Shown: in pieces, positions 7,628-16,477 of the stretch
How the letters are laid out: each line of letters opens with the position of its first letter
Position numbering within the stretch: position 1 is the first letter of the stretch
NCBI GenBank assembly: GCA_934661735.1
Contig: CAKUJN010000003.1
Span: forward strand, 1 to 50,789
Direction of reading: 5' to 3'
DNA from: an uncultured Oscillospiraceae bacterium
GTDB taxonomy: Bacteria > Bacillota > Clostridia > Oscillospirales > Oscillospiraceae
DNA length: 50,789 nucleotides
Notes under the pieces: model-generated
Seen by the model: the letters and a program-made list of their open reading frames with translations, nothing else
Told to the model about the DNA's origin: nothing
Database searches by the model: none
Position numbers and translations under genes: made by a program

Positions 7628-7845
7628 TTCCGGCTGGCACCGGAGGGCCGGACCGCGCCGGAGGCGCAGGGAACGCTTCATCCCTTCTTCCCTGCGCAGG
7701 AACGCGTGTAGGGGCGGACGACTCTGTCCGCCCTGTTCGTTTTTTTGTAAACGTTTGTAGGGGCCGATGCCCACATCGGCCCTTTTGTCCGGATTCACCG
7801 GACTGCCATTTTCACGGCGAGGCCGCAACTGTTGCTTCGCAGACC

Positions 7846-7975
7846 CTCGTCCTCACAAACTCCACATCCCTCGCCCCGCCGCAAGCGGCAGGTCTCGTCC
7901 GTTCCGTTGCTCGTCCTCTCCAAATTGCAAACGCTCCGCTGGTTTGCAATTTGGTTCCGTCTGTCTTGCCAGAAA
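7846..7975 (+). repeat. Module R1, copy B
   Basis: Identical by eye to 2201-2330 over 130 bp, although the flanking modules differ. Confidence 0.9.
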
Positions 7976-8045
7976 AAGTGGGCAAAAAGAGGCGCTGGAT
8001 GCGATTTATGGCGCTTACGCGCAGATGCTTTTCAGCGCCCTGTTC

Positions 8046-8155
8046 GGGCGCAAGACAAATACTTTTCCAATAGTTTATGGTTCCGACAAATATACCACAC
8101 GCAGTTGCGGATAGTGGACAGCAGGTTTTGCTTCTGCTCATTTTGGGAATACTCG
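8046..8155 (+). repeat. Module R7, copy B
   Basis: About 110 bp from GGGCGCAAGACAAATAC to TTTTGGGAATACTCG. An inverted diverged copy is at 27648-27755 in island C. Confidence 0.7.
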
Positions 8156-8651
8156 ACCAACTGTGCTCATCTGCTGTGTTTTGTAGGGTGGACGGCCCTG
8201 TCCGTCCTGTTCGTTTTTCACACACGTTTGTAGGGGCCGATGCCCACATCGGCTCCTACAGACCTGTAAGCAATATCGGAACAATAAGCTATCGGGAAAT
8301 TAACAAATTTGCGCCCGTCAGGGCGTTCAGGCCGCGGAGCGGCCAAAAAAATCGCGCGCGTGAGCGCGCAATATAGCGCGTCCCCAAGCGCCTCTTTTCT
8401 CCCCATTCTTTTCTGGCAAGACAGAAAAGAATGGGCCCGCGGAGCGACAGTTGCGGTGTAACCGTATTCAACGGCACTCTGGTGCAGACCGGAAATGTCG
8501 GGCGGACAGAGTCGTCCGCCCCTACAGGGTGCGCAACAGGAACACCGCCGGAGGCATGGCTGCGGTCTCACCGCATCAACGGCAGTTCGGTGAATCCGGA
8601 CGGACGGGCGCACAGGACCGTCCGCCCCGACAGCCTGCGCCGCAGGCGCAA

Positions 8652-8683
8652 AAAATCCCTCTGCCTTGCGGCAGAGGGATTTT
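8652..8683. terminator. Bidirectional terminator
   Basis: Fourteen-bp perfect stem (8652-8665 with 8670-8683, loop TTGC). A T6 run is read on the minus strand, so it would end transcripts from the DUF1292 gene and the intervening structured region. Confidence 0.85.
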
Positions 8684-8719
8684 GCTTCCGGACCCCCGCG
8701 AAAGCCGTGCGAATCCAAT

Positions 8720-8890
8720 TATAACCTGCACAAGACGGCAGGTGGGTCGCCTCTTGTCTGTTTCACCGCTTCCAACGTCCGCCGCAATGTCACAGCACGG
8801 GCGGGAGGCCTGCAATCCGCAGTCAAAGTACAGCGTCCCTGAGTTATAATGTGGGTTTAAGTGGACCCGTCACGCACCCCGCAGGGGACC
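8720..8890. ncRNA. Candidate structured RNA, possibly 6S-like
   Basis: About 165 nt outside the repeat modules and without an ORF. The ends pair: CCTGC (8725-8729) with GCAGG (8881-8885), then GACGG (8734-8738) with CCGTC (8867-8871), and an inner CCGCC (8779-8783) with GGCGG (8800-8804). Long end-to-end pairing around a looser middle resembles 6S RNA. On the minus strand a strong terminator (8652-8683) follows shortly after, but I find no clear dedicated promoter on either strand. The family call is a guess. Confidence 0.35.
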
Positions 8891-8897
8891 GAAAGGC

Positions 8898-9185
8898 TTA
8901 ATGCTCCAGTTCGTTTTCCTGATCCTCATAGATCAGGTCCATCAGCGCCTGATACACCGCCTCAAGCTCTGCGTCATCCTCGATTGTCGCCAGAATTTCC
9001 TCGCCGTTTTCCTCCTCGGCCTTCAGAATGCTGACCTCAAGCTCCGCATCGTCCGCGGCGTCGGCGGGAACCAGCGCCAGATAACGGCTGCCCTCATATT
9101 CCAGCTCGGCCAGAATCTCAAGCTCATAGTCGTTGCCGTCCTCGTCGGTGATGGAGATAAAATCGGAACCGTATTCCTCGCTCAT
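8898..9185 (-). CDS. DUF1292 family acidic protein
   Basis: 95 aa, very acidic (Asp/Glu through most of its length). It has the DUF1292 pattern: ITDEDGNDYELEILAELEYEGSRYLALVP followed by a central acidic stretch and a C-terminal helix. The family (YrzB-like) is widespread in Firmicutes and of unknown function. I start at the ATG at 9185, with GGAGG seven bases upstream, rather than the ATG two codons earlier, which lies one base from GGAGG. Promoter TTGATT-17-TAAAAT lies at 9221-9249. Confidence 0.88.
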   Translation of the reverse strand: MSEEYGSDFISITDEDGNDYELEILAELEYEGSRYLALVPADAADDAELEVSILKAEEENGEEILATIEDDAELEAVYQALMDLIYEDQENELEH

Positions 9186-9220
9186 TGTCATGCCTCCGCC
9201 TGATGATTTTCCATGCCTCT

Positions 9221-9249
9221 ATTTTACCGTCATCCGGACGCAAAATCAA
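9221..9249 (-). promoter_or_regulatory. Promoter of DUF1292 gene
   Basis: Minus strand: TTGATT (9249-9244), 17-bp spacer, TAAAAT (9226-9221). Confidence 0.65.
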
Positions 9250-9291
9250 GAGGAAATTCGTCTGCACGGAAACTCTGTAAAAATTCCCGCC

Positions 9292-9531
9292 CTATGAGCA
9301 GTAATCCTCCAGCGCCCGCGTCAACGCCTCGCCGTCTGCCAGCGCCAGCCCGCGCTCCAGTGCCAGCCGGTCAGCCTCGTTTGCAAGCGCCGCCGACGGC
9401 GTGCCGGTATTGTGCCAGACGGCCGTTCCGTTTTCGCGCCAGCAGATTTCCCCGCCGCGCGACTGCATGAGAAAGCCGGACTGCGTGCACAGCAGAATGC
9501 CGAGCACCGCGGCCGTAAAAAACCGTTTCAT
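9292..9531 (-). CDS. Small putative secreted protein
   Basis: 79 aa, not recognised. The N-terminus MKRFFTAAVLGILLC has a basic start and hydrophobic core like a signal peptide. The mature part holds two Cys (EICW and the penultimate residue), CWRENGTAVWHNTG, and an Ala/Leu-rich C-terminal helix. AAGGAG lies at a good distance before the ATG. It is divergent to the class A PBP gene, about 200 bp away, so an envelope role is possible but unproven. Confidence 0.6.
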   Translation of the reverse strand: MKRFFTAAVLGILLCTQSGFLMQSRGGEICWRENGTAVWHNTGTPSAALANEADRLALERGLALADGEALTRALEDYCS

Positions 9532-9635
9532 TCAATCAGCTCCTTTTCCACAGTATGCCCGCTTTGCCCGCGGCCATGCGGAGAAAAACTGCGTGTATGA
9601 TATTCATAAATTGTTTCCAAAATAATTGACATATG

Positions 9636-9644
9636 TGCTATAAT
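9636..9644 (+). promoter_or_regulatory. Extended -10 promoter of the PBP gene
   Basis: TGC followed by TATAAT (9639-9644) is an extended -10. No good -35 lies 16-18 bp upstream; the TTGACA at 9626 is too close to pair with it. The PBP ATG is at 9729 after GGAGG. Confidence 0.5.
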
Positions 9645-9728
9645 GTCTACTGTCTGTTATTATGACCATTTTGCCGGAAGCGCGGCCTGCCGCCGCGCGT
9701 CCGTCCCCACCCGCTTCGGAGGAGTTTT

Positions 9729-12239
9729 ATGGCAAAGCAAGACCGCAATCCGTCGGAAAAAAGGCCGCGCGGCGCGAAAAGCGTCTGGAAAACCATCCTC
9801 AAGGTGATCGGAACCATCCTGCTGGTGATGCTTCTGACCGGCCTGATTTTCGCGTGCCTGTTTGCGCTGTATGTGAAGAACGACCTGTCCGCGCAGATCG
9901 ACTTTTCGGTCGCGGATATTTCACTGGACCAGACGACGGTCATCTACTATGAGGACCCCGACACCGGAGAAAACGTCGTGCTGCAAAAGCTCTACGGCGA
10001 TGAAAACCGGACGTGGGTCAGCTATGAAAAGCTGCCCAAAAACCTGATCTACGCCTGCGTCGCCATTGAGGACAAGCGCTTTTTCGACCACCATGGCGTG
10101 GACTGGATCACGACGACCCGAGCCTGCATCGATATCTTCCTCGGCCGCGGCAAGGCCGGCGGCTCGACCATCACGCAGCAGCTGATCAAGAATACCACCG
10201 GCAACTGGGAAGTGACCGTCCGCCGGAAGATGATCGAAATCTTCCAGGCGCTTGAATTTGAAAAGACGCACACCAAGGAGGATATTCTGGAATACTACCT
10301 CAATATCATCCGTCTGGGCCAGAACTGCTCGGGCGTGCAGAGCGCGGCGCAGGTCTATTTCGGCAAGAACGTCGAGGAGCTGAGCCTTGCCGAGTGCGCC
10401 TCGCTGATCGGCATCACAAACAACCCTTCGATCTACGATCCGTATATCAATCCGGAGAAGAACAAAGAGCGTCAGGAAATCATTCTCAAGCAGATGCTGC
10501 TTCAGCATTACATCACGCAGGAGCAGTATGATCAGGCTGTCGCCGAGGAGCTGCATCTGCGCAACACCAGCGCGGAGGCCGACGATTCCAGCGAGTATTA
10601 CTATTCCTATTTCGTCGATCAGGTCATCCGCGACGTCGTAAACGACCTGTGCGACAAGACCGGCTACAGCTATGAGGTTGCGTACAAGATCATCACGACC
10701 GGCGGCTACGCCATCTACAGCACCATCAATCCAAAGGTGCAGGAGCAGGTCGATAAAATCTACACCGACCTGACAAACGTGCCGAAAACTGCAAGCTCAC
10801 AGCAGCTGCAATCCGGCATGATCATCATCGACAACCAGACCGGCGACGTGGTCGCCATGGCCGGCGGCGTCGGCCCCAAGGAGGGGAGCCTGACCTACAA
10901 CCGCGCCACCATGAGCCAGCTTTCGCCGGGCTCCATCATCAAGCCGGTTTCCGTCTACGCGCCCGCGCTTGAGCTGGGGCTTATCACTCCCGCCAGCGTC
11001 TATGACGACACGCCGTACTCCTTCACCGACACGGCCAGCTGGCCGAAGAATTCGGACTCGGTCTACCGCGGCCTGATGTCGGTCAACGAGGCGATGTGCG
11101 AATCCATCAACACCATCCCCGTCAAGCTGGTCGACCAGATGACGCCGGAATACAGCTATACGTTCGCAAAGGACCGCATGGGCCTCAGCACGCTGGTTTC
11201 CGAGTATGTGGACTCCAACGGCGGCGTCCATTCCGACGTAAACCTTGCGCCGCTGGCGCTGGGCGGACTGACGCGCGGCGTAACGGTGCGCGCGATGGCC
11301 GCGGCTTACGCCACGTTTGAAAACGAGGGCGTCTACCGCGAGGCGCGGACCTACACGCGCGTGACCGACGCCTCGGGCAGAAACGTGCTTCTGGACAACA
11401 CGCAGGAGTCGCATGTCGCGATGAAGGACATGTCCGCGTGGTATATCACCTATATGCTGCAAAATACCGTCGCCTACGGCACCGGCACGGCCGCGCAGCT
11501 GAACGATATGTCCGTCGCCGGCAAGACCGGCACGACGACCAGTGATTTTGACCGCTGGTTTGCCGGCTACACGCCGTATTACACGGGCGTGGTCTGGTGC
11601 GGCTATGACACGCCGGAGGAGGTCGTGCTGACGGAAAGTGCGACGAATCCTGCCGTCGTGCTGTGGCAGAAGGTCATGGCCGGCGTGCACAACGGCCTTG
11701 CAAACGAGGAATTCCACAAGCCGACCAACGTCGTCGAGTGCAGCGTCTGCCGCGACAGCGGCCTGCTTGCCACCGACGCCTGCCGCAGCGACCCGCGGGG
11801 CTCGCGCGTGACGAACGTCCAGCTGAGCCTCTACGACGTGCCCAGCGCCTCGTGCAATGTGCACAAGGAGGTCGAAATCTGCGGCACGTCCAACCACGCG
11901 GTGAACGAATACTGCGCGCAGGTGGAGGGCAACACCACCTATAAGGTCGGTCTGCTGGACATCCGCCGCGGCTTCCCGATCCGCGGCATCGTGGTGCAGG
12001 ATCAGTCCTATGTCTGCCCCGACGCGGCGGTGCCGTCCGGCATGTACGCGGCGGTTGCGCCGGATGTGGACGCGATCAACGTCGTGTGCTATGTCCACAG
12101 CGAGGACGACCTGCCGAAGGACGAGGAGGAAGAGGACACGGATGCGGACCCGTCAGAGACGACGCGAAGAGATGATACGGCTGAAACCGGCCCGCAGAGC
12201 GAATGGAACACGGCAACCGGCGTGAATCCGTCGCGATAG
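9729..12239 (+). CDS. Class A penicillin-binding protein (PBP1A type)
   Basis: 836-aa bifunctional peptidoglycan synthase: glycosyltransferase plus DD-transpeptidase, anchored by one N-terminal membrane helix (about 24-49) after a basic cytoplasmic tail. The GT51 motifs are EDKRFFDHHG (E114 catalytic), GGSTITQQLIKN (144-155) and RKMIEIFQALEFE. The penicillin-binding domain shows SxxK as S402-IIK405, SxN as S459-I-N461 and KTG at K599. The C-terminal tail is rich in Asp, Glu and Thr. All catalytic residues are present. It lies divergent to the small secreted protein gene and 20 bp before a methyltransferase gene. Confidence 0.95.
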   Translation: MAKQDRNPSEKRPRGAKSVWKTILKVIGTILLVMLLTGLIFACLFALYVKNDLSAQIDFSVADISLDQTTVIYYEDPDTGENVVLQKLYGDENRTWVSYEKLPKNLIYACVAIEDKRFFDHHGVDWITTTRACIDIFLGRGKAGGSTITQQLIKNTTGNWEVTVRRKMIEIFQALEFEKTHTKEDILEYYLNIIRLGQNCSGVQSAAQVYFGKNVEELSLAECASLIGITNNPSIYDPYINPEKNKERQEIILKQMLLQHYITQEQYDQAVAEELHLRNTSAEADDSSEYYYSYFVDQVIRDVVNDLCDKTGYSYEVAYKIITTGGYAIYSTINPKVQEQVDKIYTDLTNVPKTASSQQLQSGMIIIDNQTGDVVAMAGGVGPKEGSLTYNRATMSQLSPGSIIKPVSVYAPALELGLITPASVYDDTPYSFTDTASWPKNSDSVYRGLMSVNEAMCESINTIPVKLVDQMTPEYSYTFAKDRMGLSTLVSEYVDSNGGVHSDVNLAPLALGGLTRGVTVRAMAAAYATFENEGVYREARTYTRVTDASGRNVLLDNTQESHVAMKDMSAWYITYMLQNTVAYGTGTAAQLNDMSVAGKTGTTTSDFDRWFAGYTPYYTGVVWCGYDTPEEVVLTESATNPAVVLWQKVMAGVHNGLANEEFHKPTNVVECSVCRDSGLLATDACRSDPRGSRVTNVQLSLYDVPSASCNVHKEVEICGTSNHAVNEYCAQVEGNTTYKVGLLDIRRGFPIRGIVVQDQSYVCPDAAVPSGMYAAVAPDVDAINVVCYVHSEDDLPKDEEEEDTDADPSETTRRDDTAETGPQSEWNTATGVNPSR

Positions 12240-12259
12240 AAAGAAAACAGGAGCGGCTT

Positions 12260-13129
12260 ATGTGGTTATCCGATCAATGGAAGGATTATGAGGTTCTGGA
12301 CACCTCGCAGGGCGAGAAGCTTGAGCGCTGGGGAAAGTACATTCTGGTGCGCCCCGACCCGCAGGTTATCTGGAACACGCCGAAGCGCGACGCGCGCTGG
12401 CGGAGCTTTGACGCGCGGTATGAGCGTTCGGCGACCGGCGGCGGAAAATGGTCCAATCTCCGCCTGCCAGAGCGCTGGCAGATCCGCTACGGCGAGCTGA
12501 CATTCAATATCAAGCCCATGAATTTCAAGCATACCGGCGTGTTCCCCGAGCAGGCGGCAAACTGGGACTTCATCATGCAGACCATACGCGGCGCGGGCCG
12601 GCCGGTCAGCGTCCTGAACCTTTTCGCCTATACGGGCGGCGCAACGCTGGCTGCGGCGGCCGCGGGCGCAAGCGTCTGCCACGTCGACGCGGCAAAGGGC
12701 ATGGTTGCCTGGGCAAAGGAGAACGCGAAATCCTCCGGCCTGGAAAACGCGCCGGTCCGCTGGATCGTGGACGACTGCGGCAAGTTTGTCGAGCGTGAGA
12801 TCCGGCGCGGAAGGCGCTATGATGCGATCATCATGGACCCGCCGTCCTACGGCCGCGGGCCGTCGGGCGAGATCTGGAAGCTTGAGGAAAACCTGTACCC
12901 GTTTGTCGAGCTTGTGGCAAAGGTGCTTTCCGACCGGCCGCTCTTTATGATCATCAATTCCTACACCACGGGCCTTGCCCCGTCGGTGCTGGGCTACATC
13001 ATGGACACGCTTGTGACGAAAAAATACGGCGGACATACCGAATGCGGCGAGCTCGGCCTGCCGGTCAGTGCGTCTGGACTGGTCCTGCCGTGCGGGAGCA
13101 CCGGCCGCTGGACGTCGGAAACGCGGTAA
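12260..13129 (+). CDS. Class I SAM-dependent methyltransferase (RlmI/RlmK-like fold)
   Basis: 289 aa. Motif I is VLNLFAYTGGATLAAA; acidic DAAKGMVAWAKEN follows, and motif IV is IIMDPPSYGRG. The DPPSY/F motif is usual in rRNA m5C/m2G methyltransferases of the YccW/RlmI group, but the PUA domain of RlmI is missing; instead an N-terminal segment of about 100 residues carries many Trp, Arg and Lys. The substrate, probably rRNA, is inferred only. I use the ATG at 12260, with AGGAG upstream; an upstream in-frame ATG lies within the PBP gene. It sits 20 bp after that gene. Confidence 0.82.
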   Translation: MWLSDQWKDYEVLDTSQGEKLERWGKYILVRPDPQVIWNTPKRDARWRSFDARYERSATGGGKWSNLRLPERWQIRYGELTFNIKPMNFKHTGVFPEQAANWDFIMQTIRGAGRPVSVLNLFAYTGGATLAAAAAGASVCHVDAAKGMVAWAKENAKSSGLENAPVRWIVDDCGKFVEREIRRGRRYDAIIMDPPSYGRGPSGEIWKLEENLYPFVELVAKVLSDRPLFMIINSYTTGLAPSVLGYIMDTLVTKKYGGHTECGELGLPVSASGLVLPCGSTGRWTSETR

Positions 13130-13154
13130 AACGATCAACATACGGGAAGTACTT

Positions 13155-14018
13155 ATGGAAAAAACAGCAATCTGCGTACAGCAGCTGTCGTATGCCTACG
13201 CCGGCCAGAGCGAGCAGGAGCGCCATGTGGTGTTCGACGGGCTCGACCTGACCATTGCGGAGGGGAGCTTTGTTGCGGTGCTCGGCCACAACGGCTGCGG
13301 CAAATCGACGCTTGCCAAGCATTTCAACGCCATTCTTCTGCCGCAGGGCGGCAGCGTCGCCGTCTACGGCATGGACACGCGGGATGAGAACCTGCTGCTG
13401 GAAATCCGCCGGACAGTGGGAATGGTCTTTCAGAATCCGGACAACCAGATCGTCTCCAACGTTGTGGAGGAGGACGTCGCGTTCGCGCCGGAGAATCTGG
13501 GCGTCGAGCCGTCCGAAATCCGCCGCCGCGTGGACGACGCGCTGCGTCAGGTCGGCATGTACGACTTCCGTGAGCACGCGCCCCATCTTCTGTCCGGCGG
13601 ACAGAAGCAGCGCATCGCCATCGCGGGCGTAATCGCCATGCGGCCGAAGTGCATCGTCCTTGACGAGCCGACGGCCATGCTTGACCCGCAGGGCCGGCGC
13701 GAGGTTTTGCAGACCATTCTGCGCCTGAACCGCGAAAACGGCATCACGGTGGTGCTCATCACGCACCACATGCGTGAGGCCGTCGCGGCACAGCGTGTAA
13801 TCGCCATGTCCGCGGGAAAAATTGTCGCCGACGGTACGCCGCGCGAGGTGTTCACACAGGTCGCGCTCCTGCGGAGCGTCGGGCTGAACGTGCCGGAGAC
13901 GACGCAGCTTCTGTACGAGCTGCGCGCGGAGGGCTTTGATCTGCCGCTGGACGCGCTGACGACGCAGGAATGCGCCGATGCGCTTTACCGCGTCATCCGC
14001 GAAAAAGAGAGAACGTAA
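13155..14018 (+). CDS. ecfA1: ECF transporter ATPase, A1 subunit
   Basis: 287-aa ABC ATPase of the energy-coupling module of ECF vitamin/micronutrient importers. Walker A is GHNGCGKST (44-52), Q-loop VFQNPDNQ, signature LSGGQKQR, Walker B CIVLDEPTAMLDP, H-loop ITHHM. The Q-loop spelling FQNPDNQ is typical of EcfA1. The start at 13155 has only a weak ribosome binding site (GGGAAG); a longer in-frame reading overlaps the previous gene and was not used. Followed by ecfA2 and ecfT; no substrate-binding S component lies nearby, as expected of a shared (group II) module. Confidence 0.95.
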   Translation: MEKTAICVQQLSYAYAGQSEQERHVVFDGLDLTIAEGSFVAVLGHNGCGKSTLAKHFNAILLPQGGSVAVYGMDTRDENLLLEIRRTVGMVFQNPDNQIVSNVVEEDVAFAPENLGVEPSEIRRRVDDALRQVGMYDFREHAPHLLSGGQKQRIAIAGVIAMRPKCIVLDEPTAMLDPQGRREVLQTILRLNRENGITVVLITHHMREAVAAQRVIAMSAGKIVADGTPREVFTQVALLRSVGLNVPETTQLLYELRAEGFDLPLDALTTQECADALYRVIREKERT

Positions 14019-14033
14019 TCGGAGGAAGCATCT

Positions 14034-14903
14034 TTGACTCCTGTTTTAGAGATACAAAACCTTTCTCATGTCTACAGCGAGGGCACGCCCTTTGAGCATA
14101 TTGCCCTGCACGACGTGAACCTCAAGGCATATCGGGGTGAATTCATCGGCCTGATCGGCCACACCGGTTCGGGCAAGTCCACGCTGATTCAGCATCTCAA
14201 CGGCCTGCTCAGGCCGACGTCCGGCCGCGTGCTGTTCGACGGAGAGGACATCTGGCGGGACGCAAAGTTCACGCGTCAGATCCGCTTCAGGGTCGGACTG
14301 GTGTTCCAGTATCCGGAATACCAGCTGTTTGAGGAAAGCGTCTATCGCGACATCGCCTTCGGGCCGAAGAACATGGGCCTATCCGAGGATGAAATCCGCG
14401 CGCGTGTGCTGCGCGCGGCAGGCTTTGTCGGCATTCCCGAAGCGCAGCTGGAAAAATCGCCGTTCGACCTGTCCGGCGGACAGAAGCGCCGTGCGGCCAT
14501 CGCGGGCGTAATCGCCATGGAGCCGGACGTGCTCATTCTCGACGAGCCGACGGCGGGCCTCGATCCTGCGGGCCGCGAGAGCATTTTGCAGAATATCCGC
14601 GACTATCAGAGCGCGCAGAACGCAACCGTCATCATGGTCAGCCACTCGATGGAGGAAATCGCCTCCAACGTCGACCGCCTGATTGTCATGAACGACGGCG
14701 CCGTCGCCATGACCGGCACGCCGAAGGAGGTCTTTTCCCGCGCGGCGGAGCTGACGGCCATCGGTCTGGACGTGCCGGAGATCACGCAGGTGCTTCTGCG
14801 CCTGAAGGAGCTGGGACTGGACGTGGACACGTCGGTCTTTACCGTTGAGCAGGCGAAGCGCGTTCTTCTCCCGCTTCTGAAAGGGGGCGCGCGCCATGCT
14901 TAA
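14034..14903 (+). CDS. ecfA2: ECF transporter ATPase, A2 subunit
   Basis: 289 aa, paralogue of EcfA1. Walker A is GHTGSGKST (42-50), Q-loop VFQYPEYQLFE (the EcfA2 form), signature LSGGQKRR, Walker B VLILDEPTAGLDP, H-loop VSHSM. It starts with TTG at 14034, chosen because GGAGG is eight bases upstream and the residues align with the family start. Its 3' end overlaps ecfT by 8 bp, suggesting translational coupling within the complex. Confidence 0.95.
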   Translation: MTPVLEIQNLSHVYSEGTPFEHIALHDVNLKAYRGEFIGLIGHTGSGKSTLIQHLNGLLRPTSGRVLFDGEDIWRDAKFTRQIRFRVGLVFQYPEYQLFEESVYRDIAFGPKNMGLSEDEIRARVLRAAGFVGIPEAQLEKSPFDLSGGQKRRAAIAGVIAMEPDVLILDEPTAGLDPAGRESILQNIRDYQSAQNATVIMVSHSMEEIASNVDRLIVMNDGAVAMTGTPKEVFSRAAELTAIGLDVPEITQVLLRLKELGLDVDTSVFTVEQAKRVLLPLLKGGARHA

Positions 14904-15699
14904 GGACATCACCCTCGGCCAGTATTTCCCAGGAACGACGGCGATTCACCGTCTGGACCCGCGGACGAAGATCATTCTGGTGCTGGTCTATATTGTGGCG
15001 CTGTTTCTGGCCTCCGGATGGATTTCCTACGGGCTGATGCTTGTCTTTCTGGTGTCGGTTGTCGCCGTCTCCCGCATTCAGCTCCGCGTGCTGTTCAAGG
15101 GCCTCAAGCCGCTTCTGGTGATCATCGTCCTGACGGCGCTTTTGAACCTGTTCTACGGCACGGGTGAGCCGCTGGTCGAATTCTGGATTTTTCGCATCAC
15201 GCGCAGCGGCATCCGCAACGCGGTCTATATGGTCATGCGGATTGTCATGCTGATCACCGGAACATTTATGCTGACCTATACAACGTCTCCCATTGCGCTG
15301 ACCGACGGACTGGAAAGCCTGCTCGGCCCGCTGAAGAAGCTGCACGTGCCGGTGCACGAGCTTGCGATGATGATGTGCATCGCGCTGCGCTTCATCCCCA
15401 CGCTCATCGAGGAGACGGACAAAATCATGAGCGCGCAGAAGGCCCGCGGTGCGGATTTCGAGTCCGGAAGCCTTATGGCGCGCGCAAAGGCGATGGTGCC
15501 GATTCTGGTGCCGTTGTTTGTCAGCGCGTTCCGCCGCGCCGACGAGCTGGCCACGGCCATGGAGTGCCGCTGCTATCACGGCGGCGAGGGCCGCACGCGG
15601 ATGAACCAGCTGAAATATTCCGCCCTCGACGGCGCGGCGTTTGCAGTCGGCGCGCTGCTGCTGGCAGGTATGATCGTCCTGCACCGGCTGGGGCTTTGA
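14896..15699 (+). CDS. ecfT: ECF transporter transmembrane subunit EcfT
   Basis: 267-aa integral membrane scaffold of the ECF module. Hydrophobic segments lie at about 26-60, 70-90, 115-135 and 240-262. The two coupling motifs that dock onto EcfA1/A2 are present: QKARGADFE and AMECRCYHGG (the usual form is AMEARCY). The S component that defines the transported vitamin must be encoded elsewhere. It overlaps ecfA2 by 8 bp; truA follows 13 bp downstream, the usual Firmicute arrangement. Confidence 0.95.
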   Translation: MLKDITLGQYFPGTTAIHRLDPRTKIILVLVYIVALFLASGWISYGLMLVFLVSVVAVSRIQLRVLFKGLKPLLVIIVLTALLNLFYGTGEPLVEFWIFRITRSGIRNAVYMVMRIVMLITGTFMLTYTTSPIALTDGLESLLGPLKKLHVPVHELAMMMCIALRFIPTLIEETDKIMSAQKARGADFESGSLMARAKAMVPILVPLFVSAFRRADELATAMECRCYHGGEGRTRMNQLKYSALDGAAFAVGALLLAGMIVLHRLGL

Positions 15700-15712
15700 C
15701 AGGAGGCGCGCC

Positions 15713-16477
15713 ATGCGCAATATCGCTCTGTTTCTGAAATATCTGGGCACGGCCTACCACGGCTGGCAGGTGCAGAAAAACGCCGTGACCGTCGGCCAGA
15801 CGCTGGAAAAGGCGGCGGCGATGGTCGTCGGCCATCCGGTGCACATCACCGGCTGCGGCCGGACGGACGCGGGCGTGCACGCGCGCGTATATGTGGCGAA
15901 TTTCCGCACCTCCTCGCGCATTCCCGCCGACCGGCTTCCGTATGCGCTCAATACGCATCTGCCGGACGATATCGTCGTGACAGACGCGATGGACGTACAC
16001 GACGGCTTCAACGCCATCGGCTCGTGCGTGCGCAAGGAATACACCTATCTCATCTATAATTCCCGCGTGGGTGATCCGTTTTATGTCAACCGCGCGTGGT
16101 TTTATCCGAAGCATCTTGACGAAAACATCATGCGCGAGGCGGGAAAGCATTTCGTCGGCGAGCATGATTTTGCGGCCGTGCGCTCGGTCGGAACCGAGGT
16201 CAGATCCACCGTCCGGACGGTCTATTACTACGAGGTCAAGCGCGACGGCGATCTGATTTCGCTCCGCGTCTGCGCAAACGGCTTCCTTTACAACATGGCG
16301 CGCGCCATGGCGGGGACGGTCGTCTACGCGGCGGAGGGCAAGTATCCGCCCGAGGCCGTGGCGGATATTCTCGCACGCGGCGACCGCAAGGCGGCCGGTC
16401 CCACGGTGCCGCCGGGCGGACTGTACATGACCAGACTCTGGTATGACGACGGAGAGGTATCGTTCCATGTCGGATAA
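15713..16477 (+). CDS. truA: tRNA pseudouridine(38-40) synthase
   Basis: 254 aa, normal length. TruA converts U38-U40 in the tRNA anticodon arm to pseudouridine. The catalytic Asp is D52 in GCGRTDAGVHA. Other family stretches are FLKYLGTAYHGWQ at the N-terminus, LPDDIVV, SCVRKEYTY and FLYNMARAMAGT. AGGAGG precedes the ATG. Its 3' end overlaps the next gene by 11 bp. Confidence 0.96.
   Translation: MRNIALFLKYLGTAYHGWQVQKNAVTVGQTLEKAAAMVVGHPVHITGCGRTDAGVHARVYVANFRTSSRIPADRLPYALNTHLPDDIVVTDAMDVHDGFNAIGSCVRKEYTYLIYNSRVGDPFYVNRAWFYPKHLDENIMREAGKHFVGEHDFAAVRSVGTEVRSTVRTVYYYEVKRDGDLISLRVCANGFLYNMARAMAGTVVYAAEGKYPPEAVADILARGDRKAAGPTVPPGGLYMTRLWYDDGEVSFHVG

Larger units (their letters stand above)
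7628..8650. repeat. Mosaic repeat island B (non-coding)
   Basis: Lies between convergent genes. Modules in order: hairpin a (7710-7734), hairpin b (7757-7785), an inverted copy of the roughly 60-bp stretch at 2924-2984 (7783-7845), R1 (7846-7975), a partial R2, an R7 stretch (8046-8155) that reappears inverted at 27648-27755, hairpin a variant (8185-8208), hairpin b (8230-8260), inverted R3 (8259-8400), R2 (8402-8435) and hairpin a again (8500-8522). I see no credible gene. Confidence 0.85.

Noticed and set aside
7624..8073. 149-aa frame in island B sharing peptides with the island A frame
   Set aside because: The shared peptide only reflects the identical R1 DNA module. Frames break outside it, and copy C keeps no common reading frame beyond the module.
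9626..9644. TTGACA paired with TATAAT upstream of the PBP gene
   Set aside because: The spacer is only seven bp. The TATAAT is better read as an extended -10.
10797..12098. 433-aa minus-strand frame opposite the PBP gene
   Set aside because: The plus strand encodes intact PBP motifs. The antisense product is Arg/His-rich with no recognisable domain.
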